A stretch of 64,000 bases of DNA from Symbiodinium natans (GCA_905221605.1 CAJNDS010002066.1:482480-546479), one strand, 5' to 3'; positions 10,860 to 22,830 are shown, numbered from the stretch's first letter. Translations and numbers: made by a program. Notes: generated by a model not told the origin, from the sequence alone.

Positions 10860-11644
10860 GTTCCGGGCCCACCCTAAACCCAAAACCCAAGACCTTCAAC
10901 CCTAAACCCTGAGCCCTACAAACCCTACAATCCCGAAGCCCTCATTCCTACAACCCCCAAAAAACTCCACCGCGAAGCACCAGGCTACCAGCAGCAGCTT
11001 GCGAGGATCCTCTTCCGCAGGCATTGGAGCTTCAAGTGTGACCTACAACCCACGGCCCGAAACCCCAAGCCCTAAACCCCAAACCCTGAACCCCAAGCCC
11101 TAAACCCTAAACCCTGAACCCCGCCTGTGGTCCCTCTTTAAGGGTCCCCCTTCAAACCCTAAACCTCAAACCCTAAACCCTAAACCCTAAACCCTAAACC
11201 CTAAACCCTAAACCCTAAACCCTAAACCCTAAACCCTAAACCCTAAACCCTAGCCCCTAAACCCTAAACCCTAAACCCTAAACCCTAAACCCTAAACCCT
11301 AAACCCTAAACCCTAAACCCTAAACCCTAAACCCTAAACCCTAAACCCTAAACCCTAAACCCTAAACCCTAAACCCTAACCCCTAAACCCCAAACCCTAA
11401 ACCCTAAACCCTAAGAAGTGCGGCGAGTCAGGGTCCCAGAGCGTTGGGTGTATAGGGTTTCGGGCAAAAAGCCCCACATGCCCACAAACCCCAAAACCCC
11501 AAAACCCCAAAACCCCAAAACCCTAAACCCTAAACCCTAAACCCTAAACCCTAAACCCTAAACCCTAAACCCTAAACCCTAAACCCCTAAACCCTAAACC
11601 CTAAACCCTAAACCCTAAACCCTAAACCCTAAACCCTAAACCCC
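10860..11644. repeat. CCCTAAA arrays, including a CCCCAAAA block
   Basis: Near-perfect CCCTAAA runs occupy 11157-11413 and 11518-11642. A homogeneous block of about five CCCCAAAA units lies at 11488-11520. Between 10860 and 11120 the words are degenerate. Confidence 0.9.
10985..11060 (+). CDS. Possible exon island in telomere-like DNA
   Basis: A short unique segment between telomere-like words reads as protein-like text (GYQQQLARILFRRHWSFKCD) with no stop. It is GC-richer than its surroundings. No splice partner was identified, so this is only a candidate exon of an unknown gene. Confidence 0.2.
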
Positions 11645-11754
11645 CACCATTGGGGGGAGCAGGATCCCCTGCGTCCGCCTCTTCCCTGGCGCCCCTCGCC
11701 GCGGCTTCCGTCGTGGCGGCCGCGGCCTTCAGGCCCAAGGCGCCTTCGGGGTTC
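11645..11754 (+). CDS. Candidate presequence exon (signal/transit peptide-like) of the light-harvesting gene
   Basis: A 110-base, very GC-rich island between two pure CCCTAAA arrays. In one frame it encodes an Ala/Ser-rich hydrophobic segment (SSLAPLAAASVVAAAAF) followed by RPKAPSGF. This resembles the bipartite plastid presequence of dinoflagellates: a hydrophobic signal core, then a transit region starting with Phe and containing Pro, Ser and Lys. The next island downstream (13117-13187) continues in a transit-peptide style and ends at the RAFE start of the mature light-harvesting domain, so both may belong to one gene. No initiating Met is seen in this island; it would lie in an exon further upstream. 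The linkage is inferred; the island could belong to another gene. Confidence 0.45.
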
Positions 11755-12429
11755 AAACCCTAAACCCTAAACCCTAAACCCTAAACCCTAAACCCTAAAC
11801 CCTAAACCCTAAACCCTAAACCCTAAACCCTAAACCCTAAACCCTAAACCCTAAACCCTAAACCCTAAACCCTAAACCCTATAAGGGGCTTTTAGGTATT
11901 TTCAGGGTTTCTTGGTGTTTTTTTAGGGTTTGTAGGTGTGTTTAGGGCTTTTTAGGGTTTGTAGGGGCTTTTGGGAGGTTTTTAGGGTTTTTAGGGCTTT
12001 TAAGGGGTTTTAGGTGCTTTTAGGGTTTTTTGGGTTTGTAAGGGTTTGTATTGGGGGTTTTAGGGTTTTTAGGGTCTTTAGGGTCTCGGGTTCAGGGCCT
12101 TTTAGGGTTTAGGGTTTATGGGTTTTCAGGGCTTTTAGATGTTTTGGGATCTTTTTAGGTTTTTTCTTTTTTGTTTGTCAGGGTTTTTAGGGTTTGTAGG
12201 GTTTTGAGGGTTTTCAGGGTTTTCAGAGGTTTTATGCGTTTTAAGATTGTTTAAGGGCTTTAGTAGGGTTTTTAGGGTTTTAGGGTTTTTAGGGTTATTA
12301 GGGTTTACATGGTTTTGGGGTTTTTAAGGGGATTTCAGGGTTTATAGGGTTTATAGGGTTTATAGGGTTTATAGGGTTTATAGGGTTTATAGGGTTGATA
12401 GGGTTTTCAGGGTTTATGGGGTTCTTAGG

Positions 12430-12481
<52 letters not shown>

Positions 12482-13090
12482 CATATTATATTTTTTTTTC
12501 CGGGCTTTTAGGGTTTTAAGGTTTTTTTCGGGCCTTTGTTTTTTTTCTCGGGTTTTTAGGGTTTCTAGAAGTCTTTAGGGTCTAGGGATTAGGGACTTTC
12601 ATCGTTCAGGGGCTTTATTTAGGGTTTAGGATTGAGGGTTTCAATCTAGGGCTTAGGCTATTGGGGATTGCAGGGTTTAGGGTTCGAAAAGACTTGAAGG
12701 TCGACGGTTTAGGGTTCTTTTACGGTTTGGGCTTTTCGGGTTTAGGGTTTTAGGGTTTCTAGGGTGTAAGGTTTAGGGCTTTCAGTTTTTTTTTTGGGTT
12801 TTAGGGTTTAGGGTTTCGGGGCGTTAAGGTTAGTTTTTTTTATTTATTTATCGGTTTTTGGTTTAGGGTTTAGGGTTTGGGGTTTGGGGGTTTAAGCGGC
12901 CGTGAGTTCATGGAGCAGTTTTGGGTCTTGGCTTAGGCGGCTGATGCGATTTGGGCGGATGGTGGTTTAGGCAACCCCAAACCCTAAACCCTAAACCCTA
13001 AACCCTAAACCCTAAACCCTAAACCCTAAACCCTAAACCCTAAACCCTAAACCCCAAAACCCCTAAACCCTAAACCCTAAACCCTAAAAT
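11755..13090. repeat. Telomere-like DNA: pure CCCTAAA, long degenerate TTTAGGG stretch, TTTATAGGG block
   Basis: Pure CCCTAAA at 11757-11880 and 12977-13087. Between them lies about 1.1 kb of degenerate TTTAGGG-like words on the opposite strand with runs of extra T (11885-12900). A block of about seven TTTATAGGG 9-mers occupies 12340-12395 and an (ATT)n microsatellite 12433-12477. If the presequence exon assignment is right, this whole stretch is intron. Confidence 0.85.
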
Positions 13091-13116
13091 GCCCTAAAAA
13101 GAATCCCAAACCCTCG

Positions 13117-16100
13117 GTTGCAAAGTCGAAGACCCTGGAGGGCAGGGGCCTCGCCAGCAAGCCACTTGTCAGTGTCCGTGCGTTTGAGACGCTTGGGATG
13201 AAAGAAGGGTTTAGGGTTTAGGGTTTAGGGTTTAGGGTTTCGGATTTAGGGTTTGTGGTTAGGGGTTAAGGGTTAAGGGTGAAGTTTGTTTTTTGACTTC
13301 AGTGCCTACCTAGACTCCAAGGTAATCTTTACCTAGGGGTTAGGGCTTCGGAAAAGCTGGGACATCCCAGGAACGAGCTCGGAGTCCAAGATCCGGTCGG
13401 GTTCTGGGATCCCGCAGGATTTACGGCCGACGGAAGTGTGGAGGACTTCAAGCGTCGTCGTCAGACCGAGATCAAGCATGGACGCATCGCCATGCTTGCA
13501 GCAATGGGATACATCACCCCTGAGCAACTCTTCTGCAAGAAGGCCTCATTCATGCTTAATCCCAATACGATACATGACACGGAAGAAAGTACATGTACAT
13601 ATATATATATATATAAGCACACACAGGTGCACGTCAGAGTCAGATGAATGATGACGTAGTTGCAGTGCAGACCATGCAGACCAAGGATCACTGGCAAGTT
13701 CCCTGGATATCTGTCACCATCAGCAGGACTTAAATTTGCGGATGTCCCGAACGGCTTGGCTGCAATCTCCAAGGTCCCTGCCGCAGGTTGGGGTCAAATT
13801 CTCGCGTACATGGCGTTCTGCGAGGTCTCCCAGGATCAGTCTGCCGGAACTGCGGCCGCAGCCGGCGACTTCGGTTTCAAGGTCCTGACGTCCAGCGACC
13901 CTGCTGAGAAGACGAAAAAACTTTCGGCGGAGTTGGCGAACGGAAGGCTGGCGATGATGGCCATCATCGGCATGTTTTTCCAGGCGACTCCGGTATGACA
14001 AGATTCCTTTGTCAAAGTGTTGTGTGCAAGAGCGCGGCGGTCATATCTAGTTTATCAGTTTGGGCATGCATGTCGTGAATTCATTTCCATCCTGAGGATG
14101 GCTTGACCGGCAGCGCTTGGGGTGATTGGGCCAACTACACTGCCTCCCCGCTGCGTGCCTTTGAGAACGAACTCGGAGTCCAAGATCCGGTCGGGTTCTG
14201 GGATCCCGCAGGATTTACGGCCGACGGAAGCGTAGAGGACTTCAAGCGTCGTCGTCAGACCGAGATCAAGCATGGACGCATCGCCATGCTTGCAGCAATG
14301 GGATACATCACCCCTGAGCAACTCTTCTGCAAGAAGGCCTCATTCATGCTTAATCCCAATACGATACATGACACGGAAGAAAGTACATATACATATATAT
14401 ATATATATGCACACACAGGTGCACGTCAGAGTCAGATGAATGATGACGTAGTTGCAGTGCAGACCATGCAGACCAAGGATCACTGGCAAGTTCCCTGGAT
14501 ATCTGTCACCATCAGCAGGACTTAAATTTGCGGATGTCCCGAACGGCTTGGCTGCAATCTCCAAGGTCCCTGCCGCAGGTTGGGGTCAAATTCTCGCGTA
14601 CATGGCGTTCTGCGAGGTCTCCCAGGATCAGTCTGCCGGAACTGCGGCCGCAGCCGGCGACTTCGGTTTCAAGGTCTTGACGTCCAGCGACCCTGCTGAG
14701 AAGACGAAAAAACTTTCGGCGGAGTTGGCGAACGGAAGGCTGGCGATGATGGCCATCATCGGCATGTTTTTCCAGGCGACTCCGGTATGACAAGATTCCT
14801 TTGTCAAAGTGTTGTGTGCAAGAGCTCGGCGGTCATATCTAGTTTATCAGTTTGGGCATGCATGTCGTGAAATCATTTCCATCCTGAGGATGGCTTGACC
14901 GGCAGCGCTTGGGGTGATTGGGCCAACTACACTGCCTCCCCGCTGCGTGCCTTTGAGAACGAACTTGGAGTCCAAGATCCGGTCGGGTTCTGGGATCCCG
15001 CAGGATTTACGGCCGACGGAAGCGTGGAGGACTTCAAGCGTCGTCGTCAGACCGAGATCAAGCATGGACGCATCGCCATGCTTGCAGCAATGGGATACAT
15101 CACCCCTGAGCAACTCTTCTGCAAGAAGGCCTCATTCATGCTTAATCCCAATACGATATATGACACGGAAGAAATTATATATATATATATGCACACACAG
15201 GCGCACGTCAGAGTCAGATGAATGATGACGTAGTTGCAGTGCAGACCATGCAGACCAAGGATCACTGGCAAGTTCCCTGGATATCTGTCACCATCAGCAG
15301 GACTTAAATTTGCGGATGTCCCGAACGGCTTGGCGGCAATCTCCAAGGTCCCTGCCGCAGGTTGGGGTCAAATTCTCGCGTACATGGCGTTCTGCGAGGT
15401 CTCCCAGGATCAGTCTGCCGGAACTGCGGCCGCAGCCGGCGACTTCGGTTTCAAGGTCTTGACGTCCAGCGACCCTGCTGAGAAGACGAAAAAACTTTCG
15501 GCGGAGTTGGCGAACGGAAGGCTGGCGATGATGGCCATCATCGGCATGTTTTTCCAGGCGACTCCGGTATGACAAGATTCCTTTGTCAAAGTGTTGTGTG
15601 CAAGAGCTCGGCGGTCATATCTAGTTTATCAGTTTGGGCATGCATGTCGTGAAATCATTTCCATCCTGAGGATGGCTTGACCGGCAGCGCTTGGGGTGAT
15701 TGGGCCAACTACACTGCCTCCCCGCTGCGTGCCTTTGAGAACGAACTTGGAGTCCAAGATCCGGTCGGGTTCTGGGATCCCGCAGGATTTACGGCCGACG
15801 GAAGCGTGGAGGACTTCAAGCGTCGTCGTCAGACCGAGATCAAGCATGGACGCATCGCCATGCTTGCAGCAATGGGATACATCACCCCTGAGCAACTCTT
15901 CTGCAAGAAGGCCTCATTCATGCTTAATCCCAATACGATATATGACACGGAAGAAATTATATATATATATATGCACACACAGGCGCACGTCAGAGTCAGA
16001 TGAATGATGACGTAGTTGCAGTGCAGACCATGCAGACCAAGGATCACTGGCAAGTTCCCTGGATATCTGTCACCATCAGCAGGACTTAAATTTGCGGATG

Positions 16101-19100
16101 TCCCGAACGGCTTGGCTGCAATCTCCAAGGTCCCTGCCGCAGGTTGGGGTCAAATTCTCGCGTACATGGCGTTTTGCGAGGTCTCCCAGGATCAGTCTGC
16201 CGGAACTGCGGCCGCAGCCGGCGACTTCGGTTTCAAGGTCTTGACGTCCAGCGACCCTGCTGAGAAGACGAAAAAACTTTCGGCGGAGTTGGCGAACGGA
16301 AGGCTGGCGATGATGGCCATCATCGGCATGTTTTTCCAGGCGACTCCGGTATGACAAGATTCCTTTGTCAAAGTGTTGTGTGCAAGAGCGCGGCGGTCAT
16401 ATCTAGTTTATCAGTTTGGGCATGCATGTCGTGAAATCATTTCCATCCTGAGGATGGCTTGACCGGCAGCGCTTGGGGTGATTGGGCCAACTACACTGCC
16501 TCCCCGCTGCGTGCCTTTGAGAACGAACTCGGAGTCCAAGATCCGGTCGGGTTCTGGGATCCCGCAGGATTTACGGCCGACGGAAGCGTGGAGGACTTCA
16601 AGCGTCGTCGTCAGACCGAGATCAAGCATGGACGCATCGCCATGCTTGCAGCAATGGGATACATCACCCCTGAGCAACTCTTCTGCAAGAAGGCCTCATT
16701 CATGCTTAATCCCAATACGATACATGACACGGAAGAAAGTACATACATATATATATATGCACACACAGGTGCACGTCAGAGTCAGATGAATGATGACGTA
16801 GTTGCAGTGCAGACCATGCAGACCAAGGATCACTGGCAAGTTCCCTGGATATCTGTCACCATCAGCAGGACTTAAATTTGCGGATGTCCCGAACGGCTTG
16901 GCTGCAATCTCCAAGGTCCCTGCCGCAGGTTGGGGTCAAATTCTCGCGTACATGGCGTTCTGCGAGGTCTCCCAGGATCAGTCTGCCGGAACTGCGGCCG
17001 CAGCCGGCGACTTCGGTTTCAAGGTCCTGACGTCCAGCGACCCTGCTGAGAAGACGAAAAAACTTTCGGCGGAGTTGGCGAACGGAAGGCTGGCGATGAT
17101 GGCCATCATCGGCATGTTTTTCCAGGCGACTCCGGTATGACAAGATTCCTTTGTCAAAGTGTTGTGTGCAAGAGCGCGGCGGTCATATCTAGTTTATCAG
17201 TTTGGGCATGCATGTCGTGAAATCATTTCCATCCTGAGGATGGCTTGACCGGCAGCGCTTGGGGTGATTGGGCCAACTACACTGCCTCCCCGCTGCGTGC
17301 CTTTGAGAACGAACTCGGAGTCCAAGATCCGGTCGGGTTCTGGGATCCCGCAGGATTTACGGCCGACGGAAGCGTGGAGGACTTCAAGCGTCGTCGTCAG
17401 ACCGAGATCAAGCATGGACGCATCGCCATGCTTGCAGCAATGGGATACATCACCCCTGAGCAACTCTTCTGCAAGAAGGCCTCATTCATGCTTAATCCCA
17501 ATACGATACATGACACGGAAGAAAGTATATATATATATATATATAAGCACACACAGGTGCACGTCAGAGTCAGATGAATGATGACGTAGTTGCAGTGCAG
17601 ACCATGCAGACCAAGGATCACTGGCAAGTTCCCTGGATATCTGTCACCATCAGCAGGACTTAAATTTGCGGATGTCCCGAACGGCTTGGCTGCAATCTCC
17701 AAGGTCCCTGCCGCAGGTTGGGGTCAAATTCTCGCGTACATGGCGTTCTGCGAGGTCTCCCAGGATCAGTCTGCCGGAACTGCGGCCGCAGCCGGCGACT
17801 TCGGTTTCAAGGTCCTGACGTCCAGCGACCCTGCTGAGAAGACGAAAAAACTTTCGGCGGAGTTGGCGAACGGAAGGCTGGCGATGATGGCCATCATCGG
17901 CATGTTTTTCCAGGCGACTCCGGTATGACAAGATTCCTTTGTCAAAGTGTTGTGTGCAAGAGCGCGGCGGTCATATCTAGTTTAGCAGTTTGGGTATGCA
18001 TGTCGTGAAATCATTTCCATCCTGAGGATGGCTTGACCGGCAGCGCTTGGGGTGATTGGGCCAACTACACTGCCTCCCCGCTGCGTGCCTTTGAGAACGA
18101 ACTTGGAGTCCAAGATCCGGTCGGGTTCTGGGATCCCGCAGGATTTACGGCCGACGGAAGCGTGGAGGACTTCAAGCGTCGTCGTCAGACCGAGATCAAG
18201 CATGGACGCATCGCCATGCTTGCAGCAATGGGATACATCACCCCTGAGCAACTCTTCTGCAAGAAGGCCTCATTCATGCTTAATCCCAATACGATACATG
18301 ACACGGAAGAAAGTACATATACATATATATATATATATGCACACACAGGTGCACGTCAGAGTCAGATGAATGATGACGTAGTTGCAGTGCAGACCATGCA
18401 GACCAAGGATCACTGGCAAGTTCCCTGGATATCTGTCACCATCAGCAGGACTTAAATTTGCGGATGTCCCGAACGGCTTGGCTGCAATCTCCAAGGTCCC
18501 TGCCGCAGGTTGGGGTCAAATTCTCGCGTACATGGCGTTCTGCGAGGTCTCCCAGGATCAGTCTGCCGGAACTGCGGCCGCAGCCGGCGACTTCGGTTTC
18601 AAGGTCTTGACGTCCAGCGACCCTGCTGAGAAGACGAAAAAACTTTCGGCGGAGTTGGCGAACGGAAGGCTGGCGATGATGGCCATCATCGGCATGTTTT
18701 TCCAGGCGACTCCGGTATGACAAGATTCCTTTGTCAAAGTGTTGTGTGCAAGAGCGCGGCGGTCATATCTAGTTTATCAGTTTGGGCATGCATGTCGTGA
18801 AATCATTTCCATCCTGAGGATGGCTTGACCGGCAGCGCTTGGGGTGATTGGGCCAACTACACTGCCTCCCCGCTGCGTGCCTTTGAGAACGAACTCGGAG
18901 TCCAAGATCCGGTCGGGTTCTGGGATCCCGCAGGATTTACGGCCGACGGAAGCGTGGAGGACTTCAAGCGTCGTCGTCAGACCGAGATCAAGCATGGACG
19001 CATCGCCATGCTTGCAGCAATGGGATACATCACCCCTGAGCAACTCTTCTGCAAGAAGGCCTTATTCATGCTTAATCCCAATACGATATATGACACGGAG

Positions 19101-19691
19101 GAAATTATGTATATATATATATATGTATACGCACACACAGGCGCACGTCAGAGTCAGATGAATGATGACGTAGTTGCAGTGCAGACCATGCAGACCAAGG
19201 ATCACTGGCAAGTTCCCTGGATATCTGTCACCATCAGCAGGACTTAAATTTGCGGATGTCCCGAACGGCTTGGCTGCAATCTCCAAGGTCCCTGCCGCAG
19301 GTTGGGGTCAAATTCTCGCGTACATGGCGTTTTGCGAGGTCTCCCAGGATCAGTCTGCCGGAACTGCGGCCGCAGCCGGCGACTTCGGTTTCAAGGTCTT
19401 GACGTCCAGCGACCCTGCTGAGAAGACGAAAAAACTTTCGGCGGAGTTGGCGAACGGAAGGCTGGCGATGATGGCCATCATCGGCATGTTTTTCCAGGCG
19501 ACTCCGGTATGACAAGATTCCTTTGTCAAAGTGTTGTGTGCAAGAGCGCGGCGGTCATATCTAGTTTATCAGTTTGGGCATGCATGTCGTGAAATCATTT
19601 CCATCCTGAGGATGGCTTGACCGGCAGCGCTTGGGGTGATTGGGCCAACTACACTGCCTCCCCGCTGCGTGCCTCCGAGAGCAACCAGTAA
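13117..19691 (+). CDS. Chlorophyll a-c binding (peridinin/LHC-type) light-harvesting polyprotein, eight units
   Basis: Encodes thylakoid antenna proteins of the dinoflagellate LHC superfamily as a polyprotein. Inferred exons: leader 13117-13187; then B 13371-13523, A 13686-13983, B 14097-14317, A 14478-14775, B 14889-15109, A 15260-15557, B 15671-15891, A 16042-16339, B 16453-16673, A 16828-17125, B 17239-17459, A 17616-17913, B 18027-18247, A 18408-18705, B 18819-19039, A 19200-19497, and terminal B 19611-19691 with TAA. Phases agree throughout. Each unit of about 172 residues has both LHC helix motifs (EIKHGRIAMLAAMGYITPE in B, ELANGRLAMMAIIGMFF in A) and the DGLTGSAWGDW loop. Units join through TASPLR/AFENELG, the likely processing site, and no start or stop falls between them. 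The last unit ends ASPLRASESNQ then stop, so the array finishes at a domain boundary. Junctions that restore the conserved protein need GC donors (GCAACT, GCGACT). Upstream presequence exons are uncertain. Confidence 0.9.
13188..13370 (+). other. Putative GA-AG intron containing TTTAGGG repeats in the LHC gene
   Basis: Joining GCGTTTGA (ending 13187) to the G at 13371 restores the conserved RAFENELGVQ start of the mature antenna protein. The excised segment begins GACGCT and ends CCCAG, and holds about five TTTAGGG units. The first bases of the intron (GACGCTTGGGATG) look like a degenerate copy of the following exon start (GAACGAGCTCGGAGTC). Confidence 0.5.
13371..19690 (+). repeat. Tandem array of LHC units, 782-792 bp period, introns included
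   Basis: Successive A exons start at 13686, 14478, 15260, 16042, 16828, 17616, 18408 and 19200. Coding parts and the 113-base A-to-B intron are nearly identical between units. Length differences come almost entirely from a TA microsatellite in the B-to-A intron (about 150-162 bases). Two versions of that intron occur: one with GATACATGACACGGAAGAAAGT (units 1, 2, 5, 6, 7) and one with GATATATGACACGGA[A/G]GAAATT (units 3, 4, 8). Confidence 0.95.
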
Positions 19692-20452
19692 ACCTGAAAG
19701 CAGCGCTGCTGGCCTAGAATCAGTTCGAACACCGGACTGTAGGATGCAAGTTTTGCGGTTTTCTTCGGGGTAAACCCTAAACCCTAAACCCTAAAGCGCA
19801 TCCTGTTCAAGTGCACCAGGGCTGACTGCCTGGTAAGCCGAAAGCCTTAAGATTCGGGTGCCGAAGCGGGCTCATCATCCAGGTCGGTATTTAATATAGG
19901 GGCCTTACGGGTTAGAATAGGGTTTAGGGTTTAGGGTTTAGGGTTCGGGTTTGGAGTTTGGGGTTTGGGGTTTAGGGTTTAGGGTCAAGGGCCTTAATGC
20001 TTAGAATAGGGTTTTGGGGGTTACTAGAGTACATTTATAAAGAGGCATAAGGGAATAGTATTCGTAATTACTCCGACCCCTAGATTACATCATCTACAAA
20101 GTTGAGGTTCGACACCTGCGGGTTTAGGGGTGTCAGGCTCTTTGGACCCTAAATCCTAAACTCTAAACCCTAAACCCTAAACCCCAAACCCCAAACCCCA
20201 AACCCCAAACCCTAAACCCTAAACCCTAAACCCTAAATCCTAAACGCTTTGTTGTTCTTAAGTTGTAGAGCTATCGGTTTCTTAGGTCTTAGGGGTGTAG
20301 GGTGGTGGGGCCCTCAGAGCCCTAAATCCCCAAACCCAAAGCCCGACTCCAAACTCTAAACCCACGGTGAAGGGTTTAGGGTTTAGGGTTTAGGGTTTAG
20401 GGCTTAGGGTTTAGGGTTTCGAAGCCCTAGATCCCAAATCTCAACAAGATCT

Positions 20453-20560
20453 GATGGCCCCCGAAGAAATCGACCCACATCTCCATGCAGTTGCAATATC
20501 GCGTGGAAAGAGGGCTTGCAGGTGGTTGTCCGGGTTTGCACACTTCGAGGGCGTGACCCT
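20453..20560 (+). CDS. Possible exon island, unknown gene
   Basis: A unique island between TTTAGGG and CCCTAAA tracts, open in one frame from an ATG (MAPEEIDPHLHAVAISRGKR, then RACRWLSGFAHFEGV). The composition is protein-like, with no recognised domain. The start codon could be internal. Confidence 0.3.
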
Positions 20561-21175
20561 AAACCCTAAACCCTAAACCCTAAACCCTAAACCCTAAACC
20601 CTAAACCCTAAACCCTAAACCCTAAACCCTAAACCCTAAACCCTAAAGGCTTGCGAGGTATCAGGGTTTCGGTTCCCTGCTGAAGAGTTCTCCTGGTGGT
20701 CCTAGTTACCACCTTGAATTCGAAGAATGTGAAGTGGAGTGGAACCCTTCTTGGTAGTTCCCTGGGGCCCACGATGGAGAGGACATGTGAGTTTTCGGGA
20801 TTCTCGTTTGCAATGTCCTGTCCTTAACCGCTTTCAGTGCCTTAAAACCCTAAACCCTAAACCCTAAACCCCCAACCCCAAACCCCAAACCCTAAACCCT
20901 AAACCCTAAACCCTAAACCCCAAACCCTAAACCCTAAACCCCCAACTCTGCTCTTGGAAGCCGAGGGCTCCAGCGCCCTCAATTCGTAGTTTGCGGAAAT
21001 ACAAGATGTGGTCAGTTCTCTTAGGGCTTGGGGTTTATACGGTTTGGGGCAAACCCTAAACCCTAAACCCTAAACCCTAAACCCTAAAACCCTTCACCCT
21101 AAACCGCAGGTAAAGCCCTACACCCATGGATCCCTAGGGTTTCGGGTTTAGGGTTTAGGGCTCGGAGAACTGACC

Positions 21176-21259
21176 ATGTGGATCTTGACAGCTGCCGTTG
21201 GCTGCGTGGTGACCGCGGCTGTACGTCTAGACGGGCGTGCGAATGGAGGACCCCATTGA
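21176..21259 (+). CDS. Possible first exon with hydrophobic N-terminus
   Basis: A short frame beginning with ATG right after a TTTAGGG tract encodes a hydrophobic stretch (MWILTAAVGCVVTAAV) followed by polar residues, then a stop after 27 codons. It could be a signal-peptide exon that splices before the stop, or chance. The next island at 21805 may belong to the same gene. Confidence 0.25.
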   Translation: MWILTAAVGCVVTAAVRLDGRANGGPH

Positions 21260-21804
21260 AGCCCGACAGCGCTGAGGTGAGGGTGGCCTCGGGTTTCGCG
21301 TTCAAGGTTGCAAGTGCCCCTGCCCCCCATAATTTTTGGCTACTTAGGGATCATTTCAGCCTAATTGAGGTTGTTTAAGGGAGGATAGTATGGAGGGGGG
21401 TAGTAGCGACCCCCATGAAGGTTTAGGCTTCCGAGACATCCTATGTCTTTGCTGCAAAGTCAGGGTCAAGCGTTTCAACGGCGTTCACACGCTCTCTCGC
21501 ACCAGGCCAAAGAAAGCACAAGAAGGGTTTACGGGTCTAGAAGGGGTACTGGGGTTTAGGGTTTTGGGTTTACGATTTAGGGTTCAGGGATACCAAAAGC
21601 ATTCCAGGCACACGTGGGCGGTTTATCGAAAAGATGGGCAAGACTCACTCCTCAAGCAGCAGCCTCCAACCGATGAACCGTACAAGCGGAAGCCCCCCCA
21701 AGAGGGTCCCCCTCAATGAAGTAATAGACCTTAACACCACAATTTAGTACGACTGAGGCCCTAGAACCCTGAACCCTAAACCCTAAACCCGAAACCCTAA
21801 ACCA

Positions 21805-21887
21805 CAATCGACACCGTGGGAGGACAGCTCATGGTACCCGACGAGCGTCGCTCGCAGGCGGAGCTTCAAGCCTCGAGCGTATGGGGG
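21805..21887 (+). CDS. Possible exon island, unknown gene
   Basis: A GC-rich unique segment between telomere-like words, open in one frame (TIDTVGGQLMVPDERRSQAE then LQASSVW). The reading is protein-like; no domain was recognised and no partner exon assigned. Confidence 0.3.
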
Positions 21888-22459
21888 GGTTTTAAGGTTT
21901 AGGGTTTAGAGCTTAAGGTTTAGGATTTAGGGTGCAGGACGTAGAGCCTTTTATGCTCTATCTGATGGCAGTGTTCGGGCACCACGCTCTATTCAAAAGT
22001 GAGTTTTTGGAATTGGCACCGCCTCCTAACGACACTTTAAGAGCTGTGTAAGACCCATTGAAGAATCTTAGGGTTTAGGGTTTAGGGTTTTGGGTTTTGA
22101 AATTTTGGGTTTAGGCAGAAATATATACGGGCCCAGGTTTGCCGGAGGAGGTTCTGGAATTATCTGGATAACGACAGTGAAGAACTCGAATTGTAAGTAT
22201 TCAAGATTTACCAGTTTAAGATTTCTCCATCTAAAATATCAAGCAGCTTCAAAAACACAGTTTCAGTTTTTAAGCCTGAAGCACTGACTTGGCCTGCCTT
22301 TTGAAGTGCACGTAAATGTGTAAACTTAACTGAATCAAAAACCCACAAGCTTGTAGATGGCTCATTTGCTACGCTGCAGGGCTCATATGCTCGCTGCAGG
22401 GCCCAGATGAAGAAAAGAAGCGTGGTCAACACCTTCTTGATCAACATTATCTTAAAATC

Positions 22460-22461
22460 TA

Positions 22462-22501
<40 letters not shown>

Positions 22502-22830
22502 TATTTAATATATTAAATATATTTAAGATATTTAATATATTTAATATATTTAATATATTTAATATATTTAATATGTTTAATATATTTAATATATTTAATA
22601 TATTTAATATATTTAATATATTTAATATATTTAATATATTTAGTATATTTAGTATATTTAATATATTTAATATATTTAATATATTTAATATAAATATATT
22701 TAATATATTTAATATATTTAATATATTTAATATATTTAATATATTTAGTATATTTAGTATATTTAATATATTTAATATATTTAATATATATTAAATATAT
22801 ATTTAATATATATTTAATATAATTTCAGAG
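22460..22830. repeat. AT-only satellite, TTTAATATA 9-mer
   Basis: About 25 bases of (TA)n followed by roughly 35 copies of a nine-base TTTAATATA unit with occasional TTTAGTATA variants. Strongly palindromic, nearly pure A+T. Confidence 0.95.

Larger units (their letters stand above)
19692..22090. repeat. Telomere-like domain right of the LHC array, mixed orientation
   Basis: CCCTAAA or TTTAGGG tracts at 19770-19793, 19919-19985, 20160-20245 (with a CCCCAAA sub-block), 20369-20420, 20558-20647, 20845-20945, 21050-21105 and 22068-22090, separated by unique islands. No complete gene is assembled here. The 3' untranslated region of the LHC gene presumably lies just after 19691. Confidence 0.85.

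Noticed and set aside
13660-19512. Eight separate 112-codon plus-strand genes starting MQCRPCRP
   Set aside because: The first residues come from the intron end; the A exon begins at ITGKFPGY and joins the preceding B exon in phase.
13720-19515. Repeated minus-strand ORFs of 88-103 codons across the LHC array
   Set aside because: Antisense shadows of the antenna exons; they recur only because the array recurs.
13371-19690. CRISPR array
   Set aside because: The repeat is a 0.78-kb coding unit, not short repeats with unique spacers.
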